Assembly (NCBI GenBank): GCA_903908025.1
Contig: CAIVQM010000436.1
Span: forward strand, 1-9,348
Origin: an uncultured bacterium
GTDB lineage: Bacteria; Actinomycetota; Actinomycetes; S36-B12
Direction of reading: 5' to 3'
DNA: 9,348 nucleotides
Shown here one piece after another: positions 1 to 5,561 of the stretch. The position numbers and the translations under genes are program-made. Each line of letters opens with the position of its first letter. The first letter of the stretch is position 1. The notes below the pieces were generated by a model that had not been told where the DNA came from, searched no databases, and was given only the letters and a program-made list of their open reading frames with translations.

Positions 1-1
1 C

Positions 2-1039
2 GCCGTCCACTTCGAGGCAGCTTTCGCCATCCAGCTCGTCACCGTTGCCCTCGCAGGTGCCACCCAGCCGGCGATCGGCTCGATGGTGCGCGCCCGGTGG
101 GCCTACGCGGCACCCGATGCGGATCGCCTCCGCAGCGCCTTCGCTCTCGAGAGTGTCGTCGACGAGCTGATCTTCACAATGGGACCGCTGCTCACCGCAT
201 TCCTGGCGTTCCAGGTAGGCCTGGCCACACCGCTGATCGTCGCCGCGTGCTTCGGTCTGGTCGGCGGACTCGTTCTTTCCCTGCAGCGATCCACCGAGCC
301 GGCACCCTCCGGTCGTCGTACGGCCGAAGGCGACGCGGGCACGACCCGACGCGACCGAAGCGCCCTCGCGCAACCCGGGATGACGTACGTGATCATCGCC
401 GCGGTCGGCGTCGGCGGGGTCTTCGGCTCCTACGAGGTGGCCGTCGTCGCCTTCGCGCAGGAGGCGGGGCGATCGGGTGCCTCGGGGCTCGTGCTCGGCG
501 TGTGGGCATTCGGCTCGATGCTTGCCGGAATCGTCTTCGGCTCCCGGCACTGGCGGCGTCCGCTGGCCCAGCAGCTCGTCATCCTGACCGGGATCATGGC
601 GCTGGTGCTGGTTCCGGCACCGTTCGTCCACACGATCCCATTGCTGACGGTCACAACCTTCATCGCAGGCATGGCGGTCGCTCCGTCCCTCATTGCAACC
701 TTCTCCCTCACCGAGCGCCTGGTGCCGGCCGCCCTTCTCACCGAGGGTCTCACGTGGGCGAACTCGGGCCTGGCCATCGGCTTCGCCGCAGGCACGACAC
801 TCAGTGGCGCCATCGTCGACTCCCACGGCACGAGCTGGGCGTTTCTCTTGCCCATCGTCAGCGCCGGTACCTCCTTCGCCGTCGCTGCTGTGGGTCAGCC
901 CGTGCTGCGGACGGCCTCCATCGGCCGGCCCCAGCCGCTCCCTGCGATCACGTGGGTCGGTGACCCGATGCCCGGTCCGACAGCCGGTGGAATCGTCGAC
1001 GATCCCCAGGCCGCCCCCACGGATCCGGAGACACCATGA
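2..1039 (+). CDS. MFS transporter, C-terminal part (5' end outside window)
   Basis: The frame is open from base 2 to TGA at 1037-1039, giving 345 visible residues with the true start to the left. It reads as the later part of a 12-helix major-facilitator permease. An early P-A-I-G-S-M-V-R-A-R-W stretch resembles the loop-and-helix-4 region of these proteins. Two hydrophobic segments follow, then a polar, Arg/Asp-rich central loop (about positions 285-370), then six more hydrophobic segments up to about 905. The roughly 45-residue tail is Pro/Gly-rich and probably cytoplasmic. Helices 1-3 and the signature motif A are missing because of the window edge. The substrate cannot be told from sequence. 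The stop overlaps the sepH start as ATGA, so the two are very likely co-transcribed and translationally coupled. Seen: hydrophobic pattern and overlap. Inferred: transporter of unknown solute. Confidence 0.85.
   Translation, partial: AVHFEAAFAIQLVTVALAGATQPAIGSMVRARWAYAAPDADRLRSAFALESVVDELIFTMGPLLTAFLAFQVGLATPLIVAACFGLVGGLVLSLQRSTEPAPSGRRTAEGDAGTTRRDRSALAQPGMTYVIIAAVGVGGVFGSYEVAVVAFAQEAGRSGASGLVLGVWAFGSMLAGIVFGSRHWRRPLAQQLVILTGIMALVLVPAPFVHTIPLLTVTTFIAGMAVAPSLIATFSLTERLVPAALLTEGLTWANSGLAIGFAAGTTLSGAIVDSHGTSWAFLLPIVSAGTSFAVAAVGQPVLRTASIGRPQPLPAITWVGDPMPGPTAGGIVDDPQAAPTDPETP
1027..1030 (+). promoter_or_regulatory. Ribosome binding site of sepH
   Basis: GGAG lies 5 nt upstream of the ATG at 1036, inside the last codons of the MFS gene. 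It is the clearest Shine-Dalgarno match in the window and supports the ATG that overlaps the preceding stop codon. Confidence 0.7.
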
Positions 1040-1926
1040 AGCGGCTGACCATCATCGGGACCACCCCGAATGGGGACGGTGTCGTCCTTTCGGATGACAA
1101 AGGCGCTAAGTTCGTCGTAGCGAACGACCCGCGCATCGCCGCGGTTTCCGGGCACGACCTATCACGGCAGTTGGAGATGGCTCTGCAAACCTTCAGCCCT
1201 CGGGAAGTTCAGGCTCGTGTTCGCGGTGGCGACTCGGCCGAGATCATTGCGTCCGAAACCGGCTGGCCACTCGACAAGGTCCTCCGCTACGCCGAGCCGC
1301 TGCTGGCGGAGCGTGCGTTCATCGCCGAGCAGGCCCAAGCCGTCGAGGTCCGTCGCTCAGGGGGCGGCGCAACCCTCCTCGAAGCTGCCCTGGCCGCCAT
1401 CGGGTCTGGGTCCCAGGATGCGATCGCATGGGATGCCCTGCGCCGCGAGGACGGAAAGTGGATCGTTTCGGCCACCTACCGAGATGCCAAGGGCGCCCAT
1501 ACGGCCCTGTGGTCATATGACCATGCCGGCAAGAACCTGCACCCCCTGGACGATGATGCCCGCACCCTGATGGGCGCACGGCCGGTGTCCGTGCCCGATC
1601 CCGAGCTCGATATCGCTGAGGCGCTCGATCTCGTTGCTGACATTCCCGTCGTCCGCGAGGAGTCGACCGAGGTTCGCCCCTATCTCGTGGCCGTGCCCGA
1701 CGCCGACGAGTCGGCGGTTGACGAGGCCGACGAAGAGGCAGAGGACGAGCCCCTCCCGACGGAACTCCCGAGTGCACCCGATGTCGTCGTGCCGGATCCC
1801 CTGCCCACCGCCGCGCCCGAGGCCAAGAAGGCCCCCGCCCGCAAGCCGAAGGCACCGCGCAAGGGCCGCGCCAGCGTGCCGAGCTGGGACGAGATCCTCT
1901 TCGGAGCCACCCGCTCCGACGAGTAG
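1036..1926 (+). CDS. sepH: Septation protein SepH (DUF3071 family)
   Basis: This 296-residue protein matches SepH, the actinobacterial division protein that binds FtsZ and promotes assembly of its filaments at the septum. Residues 1-165 form the conserved DUF3071 domain. They open with M-K-R-L-T-I-I-G and contain a helix-turn-helix-like stretch at about 53-90 (F-S-P-R-E-V ... W-P-L-D-K-V-L-R-Y). A low-complexity linker follows: very acidic at 222-240, then Pro/Ala/Lys/Arg-rich at 255-278. The C-terminus carries the family's short conserved motif at 277-290 (G-R-A-S-V-P-S-W-D-E-I-L-F-G). The ATG is supported by a GGAG site and by overlap with the MFS stop codon. It converges on tdk with 2 bp between stops. 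The identification rests on the two conserved ends; FtsZ binding is knowledge of the family, not something visible here. Confidence 0.95.
   Translation: MKRLTIIGTTPNGDGVVLSDDKGAKFVVANDPRIAAVSGHDLSRQLEMALQTFSPREVQARVRGGDSAEIIASETGWPLDKVLRYAEPLLAERAFIAEQAQAVEVRRSGGGATLLEAALAAIGSGSQDAIAWDALRREDGKWIVSATYRDAKGAHTALWSYDHAGKNLHPLDDDARTLMGARPVSVPDPELDIAEALDLVADIPVVREESTEVRPYLVAVPDADESAVDEADEEAEDEPLPTELPSAPDVVVPDPLPTAAPEAKKAPARKPKAPRKGRASVPSWDEILFGATRSDE
1901..1919 (-). terminator. Candidate hairpin terminator of the leftward (tdk) operon
   Basis: A perfect 7-bp stem (1901-1907 with 1913-1919) closes a 5-nt loop. Read leftward it starts 9 nt after the tdk stop codon, where a terminator would be expected. 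No T-run follows on that strand, which is common among actinobacterial hairpins but weakens the call. The stem lies inside sepH, in the last codons after its conserved SWDEILFG motif, where the protein sequence is probably free to vary. Confidence 0.4.
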
Positions 1927-1931
1927 CGCTA
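1924..1931. other. Convergent stop codons in an 8-bp palindrome
   Basis: The sepH TAG (1924-1926) and the tdk TAG (1929-1931 on the minus strand) face each other across CG, forming the perfect palindrome TAGCGCTA. There is no intergenic room for a dedicated terminator, so each transcript must end within, or run antisense into, the opposing gene. Confidence 0.9.
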
Positions 1932-2576
1932 GCCGAACGGCAGCGGCGTCGCGGACATGTGCGCGTGCTGCGATCCGGCTGCCGTCGTACGAGACCGGTA
2001 GTGCGTGCGGCACAGCACCTCGTAGGCCACGTCGTGACTGCGCTCGGTAGTCGTGTCCCCGACCATCACCTGACTGCCCTCGACGACCATTTCGCCGTCG
2101 ACTGTGCGCGCATTGTGGATGGCGCGCGCACCGCACCAGCACAGTGCCTCGACCTGGAGGACCTGCACGCGGTCGGACAGCTCGACGAGCCGTGCGGAGC
2201 CTGGGAACAGCCGCGTGCGGAAGTCGGTCATGATCCCGAACGCGTACACGTCGATACCGAGCTCGTCGACGATGGCCGCGAGCTGGTCGACCTGCTCCTC
2301 GGTGTAGAACTGGGCCTCGTCACAGATCAGGTAGTCGATGCGCGCCCCGCCCGAGAGCTGCTCGACGACATACGCCCGCAGATCGAGTTCCGCGTCTACC
2401 TCCACCGCGGGCACCTCGAGGCCGAGTCGGCTCGACAGCACTGACTCCCCCGCCCGGTCCAGCCGGGTGAAGACCACCCCGGAACGACCACGTGAGGAAT
2501 GGTTGTGGTCGGTCTGCAGTGCGAGGGTGGACTTCCCGCAGTCCATCGTCCCCGCGTAGAAGATCAGTTCAGACAC
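1929..2576 (-). CDS. tdk: Thymidine kinase (type II, TK1-like)
   Basis: A 215-residue cytosolic kinase that phosphorylates thymidine to dTMP with ATP in pyrimidine salvage. The P-loop G-T-M-D-C-G-K-S-T is at residues 9-17. The Walker-B/catalytic segment D-E-A-Q-F is at 86-90, with E87 as the expected catalytic base. G-I-M-T-D-F-R ... F-P-G-S at 114-127 matches the conserved TK1-family loop. The structural zinc site appears to use C146, C148, C189 and H192; the first pair is C-x-C where human TK1 has C-x-x-C. Length is usual for the family. The start is GTG, fixed by the typical M-S-E-L-I-F-Y-A-G-T-M N-terminus. No good ribosome site lies directly before it, and an out-of-frame ATG mini-ORF overlaps it. 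It is last in the leftward operon, 19 bp after the phosphatase-fold gene. The final 18 residues look unconserved. Confidence 0.95.
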   Translation of the reverse strand: MSELIFYAGTMDCGKSTLALQTDHNHSSRGRSGVVFTRLDRAGESVLSSRLGLEVPAVEVDAELDLRAYVVEQLSGGARIDYLICDEAQFYTEEQVDQLAAIVDELGIDVYAFGIMTDFRTRLFPGSARLVELSDRVQVLQVEALCWCGARAIHNARTVDGEMVVEGSQVMVGDTTTERSHDVAYEVLCRTHYRSRTTAAGSQHAHMSATPLPFG

Positions 2577-2595
2577 GCGGACATCGTGCCAGACA

Positions 2596-3702
2596 TCAGC
2601 CCACCTGCTGCACGAGCGCCGGAATATCGACCTCGGCCGACGTCAGACCCCCGTGCTGACCGAGTAGTCGCGACACCGTGGCATCGAAGCGGCTCGCCAG
2701 GAGAGTGCTGCCGCGGGCGATCGCCATGACGTCACCAATCCGCTCCAGCAGGGCGTCATCGACTGCCCCGAAGTAGCCACCATCGACGAGTTCGGCCCGG
2801 GTGAGCACCAGCGCCCGCTCCCCCAGGACCGACTGCCAGGCCGCCTGCACATCCGATGTCGCTCCGTCCCTGACATAGAGGTGACGAGCCCGTGGCTCCC
2901 CCGCAATCTGCTCCACCCCGGCCATCAGACGTGCATCGTCATCGACCGCGATCCGCGCGTCCGCCGGGCAGTCGACCATTCCGTGGTCGGCCGTCACGAC
3001 CATCGCGGAACCCGGAACAAGAGCATCAAGCAACCGGCCCACCAGGGTGTCCGCGCGTACGAGGGCCGCCCGCCACGCGGCGCTGTCGACGCCGAACTCG
3101 TGCCCGACCCGATCAAGCTCGGGCCAGTAGACGTAGGTGTACGAGGGCTCGCCGAGCTTCAGCAGTTCAGCAGCAGCGACAACACGCGCGTCGATGTCGT
3201 CGGCCGGTGCGTAGTCGGCTCCGCGCAGCACGGCCCGCGTCAGGCCGGAGTCTCGGTAGGCAGCAGGCGACACCGAGGTCATCCGTATCCCGGCGCGGGC
3301 GACGCGTTCGAACACGGTCGTCTCGGGCTGGACGGCCACCGGCACGGGATCCCCACCCCAGTGCAGAGGTGTCAGCACCTCACCCGTCTCCGGGTAACGG
3401 AAGGACGCCCCGACGAGACCATGAGCTCCGGGGAGGAGTCCAGTGCCGAGCGACCCCAGTCCGACGGGCGTCGTCGTAGGGAAGACGGCCCGGATCGGCG
3501 CCCCGGCCATGGCCGACAGGCGCGGCGCGTAAGCCCCATGATCCGCGAGCGACTGCCAGCCGAGACCGTCGATCAGGCAGACGACCACCTGACGGCACGG
3601 GCCGATGCCCAGCCGATCGGTGAAGCCCGGAACACCCAGGGCTGCGGCAGCGGACGTGCCGACATCGGCGAGGCTCGGCCCCGCCGCGATGTACGTCGTC
3701 AC
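2596..3702 (-). CDS. Alkaline phosphatase/nucleotide pyrophosphatase-fold hydrolase
   Basis: Using the GTG at 3702 the product has 368 residues. It fits the type I phosphodiesterase/nucleotide pyrophosphatase family of the alkaline phosphatase superfamily, two-metal enzymes that cleave phosphate mono- or diesters. The full ligand set is visible in order: D45 (C-L-I-D-G-L-G), the Thr nucleophile in F-P-T-T-T-P (about T77), D197 and H201 (L-D-R-V-G-H), D239 and H240 (T-A-D-H-G-M), and H350 (G-Q-H-G-G). It should be catalytically competent; the substrate is not predictable. No convincing signal peptide is seen, so it is probably cytosolic. An upstream in-frame start at 3867 would add 55 Arg/Pro-rich residues overlapping the DUF5998 gene and is rejected. 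The chosen start lies 4 bp after the DUF5998 stop without a clear ribosome site, suggesting coupling. Confidence 0.9.
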   Translation of the reverse strand: MTTYIAAGPSLADVGTSAAAALGVPGFTDRLGIGPCRQVVVCLIDGLGWQSLADHGAYAPRLSAMAGAPIRAVFPTTTPVGLGSLGTGLLPGAHGLVGASFRYPETGEVLTPLHWGGDPVPVAVQPETTVFERVARAGIRMTSVSPAAYRDSGLTRAVLRGADYAPADDIDARVVAAAELLKLGEPSYTYVYWPELDRVGHEFGVDSAAWRAALVRADTLVGRLLDALVPGSAMVVTADHGMVDCPADARIAVDDDARLMAGVEQIAGEPRARHLYVRDGATSDVQAAWQSVLGERALVLTRAELVDGGYFGAVDDALLERIGDVMAIARGSTLLASRFDATVSRLLGQHGGLTSAEVDIPALVQQVG

Positions 3703-3706
3703 CGGC

Positions 3707-4291
3707 TCAGCGGGCCCGGTCTGCCGTCGCCTGCGAGAGTGCCGACGCGAATTCCAGCACCTGCCGGACCACTCCGGCGCCGTCCGCAACCTCGGACACC
3801 CGCACGGAGAGGTCGTCGTTGCTGGCCGTGCCCGTGTACCCATGGTCGGCATCGCACTGCGGGTCACCGCACGCAGCAGGCTCGAGGTCGATACGACTGA
3901 CAGCGCCCCAGCCGATCGTGAGGACCACCTCGGCGGCCGCGCCGCCCGCCTGATGACTCGCCGGGTCGGTGACGACGCGCGTCACGACCACGGAGTCGAC
4001 GCGCTCGATGCGCACCGCCTCCGTCGACGCCGAAGCCGAGGGTCGCGGGTTCACGTCGTCGGCCGGATGCTCGTCGGTGTGTCCGACGATGAGCCGGGTC
4101 GGCGTCAGCGCCAGCACCGTCACGTGGCGACGAAGCTCGTCGCGATCGAAGGTCGCCTCGTGGTGCACGACGTAGGAGTGCAGCACCTCTCCAGCCAGAG
4201 CCGTGTCGAGTGCGTCGGCCACGAGGTCCGGGTAGTAGCCGGACTTCTGGATGTCCTTGCGGAGTTGCTGGCCGATGGCGGAATCCGTCAT
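3707..4291 (-). CDS. DUF5998 family protein (uncharacterised)
   Basis: A 194-residue protein that I recognise as the actinobacterial DUF5998 family, whose function is unknown to me. Typical segments are Q-K-S-G-Y-Y-P-D-L-V at 15-24, V-V-H-H-E-A-T-F-D at 41-49, L-T-P-T-R-L-I-V-G-H-T-D-E-H at 62-75 and V-V-V-T-R-V at 101-106. A distinctive C-G-D-P-Q-C-D-A-D-H-G-Y-T-G lies at 141-154. C141, C146 and H150 could bind a metal, which is a guess. There is no signal peptide or membrane segment, so it is probably cytosolic. ATG at 4291 is preferred over an in-frame GTG at 4333, which would overlap the MFS gene by 23 bp. The ATG overlaps the stop of a 7-codon mini-ORF. It sits between the MFS and phosphatase-fold genes, so a shared role is possible but unproven. 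Confidence 0.85.
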   Translation of the reverse strand: MTDSAIGQQLRKDIQKSGYYPDLVADALDTALAGEVLHSYVVHHEATFDRDELRRHVTVLALTPTRLIVGHTDEHPADDVNPRPSASASTEAVRIERVDSVVVTRVVTDPASHQAGGAAAEVVLTIGWGAVSRIDLEPAACGDPQCDADHGYTGTASNDDLSVRVSEVADGAGVVRQVLEFASALSQATADRAR

Positions 4292-4310
4292 GACGGCATT
4301 GTTCCACCCA

Positions 4311-5561
4311 TCAGGGTCCCGCGTCCCCGCCACGTCCGTCCAGGGCCGGAGTCAGGTGGGAACGCAGTTGCAGCGCCAGCACGCCAGCGCCCAGACAGCC
4401 GACCACCACGAGGGGAATCCACACCGCGACGAGGCCCGCGCCGAGCAGGAGGCCAGCCAGGCCGGGGCCCAGCGCGCCCGACACGCCCCAGACGAGGCTC
4501 TGGACGGAGTTGTACCGACCACGCAGGTGATCAGGTGCCAGATCGTTCACGATGGCCGGCATGACCGGCGCCCAGAGCGTCTCACCCACGGCGAATACGA
4601 GGGTCGACAGGCAGATCGCCACGATGGCGAGGCCCGCGGGAAGCAGTCCGGAGGCGCCGAGAATCAGCCACGACAACGCCCACAGGACAGCCACCAGGGC
4701 CATCAGCCGACTGCGCGACCGCCCGCGGATCAGTCGCAGCACACCCAGCTGCATCACGACGATCGTGGCGGTATTGACGGTGAAGGAGATGGCCACCCAG
4801 GACACGGGCAGCCCGTTGACCACTGTGATGATCACGGGCATCCCCACCTCGAGGGAGCCATAGCCGCAGGTCAGCAGCACCAGCGCGAGGATCGCCACTC
4901 GAAGCAGCACCCGGTCGCGAAGCACATCGCGATAGCCCCCGTCGGCCGGCGCGCCCTCCTCAATCGGCGCAGGCCCGACGCCCACCCCGCGCAGGGTTAG
5001 CAGCACCGCGACATACAGCAGGTACGTCATCGCATCAGCGAGGTACAGGACGGTGAACGTCGACGTCGATGTCACGTCGACCACAAGTGCGGCCACGATG
5101 CCGCCGATGCCGATACCCAGATTCAGCAGCATGAACTGAATCCCGAACACCCGCTGACGTTCGTCGGCGGAACTCAGCCTGCCGAGCAGCGCGGACTGCG
5201 GACTCCACGTGAAGGAGGCACCGAGCGACACGATCGTCGCTACCGCAAACGCGCTGCCGGTGGAGTCGACACGTGCGAGCAGGGCCACGCCGAGGGCCTC
5301 GACGAGGAGGCCGCCGATGAGGACGGGCCGGGGACCCCAACGGTCGACCAGGATCCCCGTGGCCGGCATGAGGAGCAGCGAGACGAGTGCCATGTAGGCA
5401 ACCACCAGCCCCGCGGTGCCCGTCCCGAGCCCGCGCACCTGGCCGAGGTACACGATGAGGAGCGGGACCGTCATGCCGCTGCCGATTGCCGACAGGGTGT
5501 TGCCGAGCAGGATCCTGCGCACCACAGGGCTGATTGGAACCTTCGGCAGTGACTCCGTCAC
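4311..5561 (-). CDS. MFS transporter, full length
   Basis: A complete 416-residue major-facilitator permease of the inner membrane with about twelve hydrophobic segments. The signature loop between helices 2 and 3 (motif A) is at 69-84: G-I-L-V-D-R-W-G-P-R-P-V-L-I-G-G, with the expected D73-R74. A longer polar loop at about 190-206 (G-V-G-V-G-P-A-P-I-E-E-G-A-P-A-D-G) separates the two halves. The overall look is that of drug/metabolite efflux permeases, but the substrate cannot be assigned. The GTG start overlaps the stop of the acetyltransferase gene by 4 bp (GTGA), so expression is probably coupled to it. The stop is 19 bp before the DUF5998 start. It is a different protein from the MFS gene at the left edge: I noticed no shared stretches beyond general MFS character. 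Confidence 0.9.
   Translation of the reverse strand: MTESLPKVPISPVVRRILLGNTLSAIGSGMTVPLLIVYLGQVRGLGTGTAGLVVAYMALVSLLLMPATGILVDRWGPRPVLIGGLLVEALGVALLARVDSTGSAFAVATIVSLGASFTWSPQSALLGRLSSADERQRVFGIQFMLLNLGIGIGGIVAALVVDVTSTSTFTVLYLADAMTYLLYVAVLLTLRGVGVGPAPIEEGAPADGGYRDVLRDRVLLRVAILALVLLTCGYGSLEVGMPVIITVVNGLPVSWVAISFTVNTATIVVMQLGVLRLIRGRSRSRLMALVAVLWALSWLILGASGLLPAGLAIVAICLSTLVFAVGETLWAPVMPAIVNDLAPDHLRGRYNSVQSLVWGVSGALGPGLAGLLLGAGLVAVWIPLVVVGCLGAGVLALQLRSHLTPALDGRGGDAGP

Noticed and set aside
3703..3867. N-terminal extension of 55 residues on the phosphatase-fold gene
   Set aside because: The added residues are Arg/Pro/Ser-rich and overlap the DUF5998 gene in another frame. The GTG at 3702, 4 bp after that gene's stop, gives a normal N-terminus.
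2881..3900. A 339-codon plus-strand open frame opposite the phosphatase-fold gene
   Set aside because: It lies antisense to a gene with a complete set of active-site residues and has Arg/Pro-rich, domain-free composition.
4292..4333. Earlier GTG start for the DUF5998 gene
   Set aside because: It would overlap the MFS gene by 23 bp. The ATG at 4291 places the conserved region close to the N-terminus, as expected, and shows ATGA overlap with a mini-ORF.
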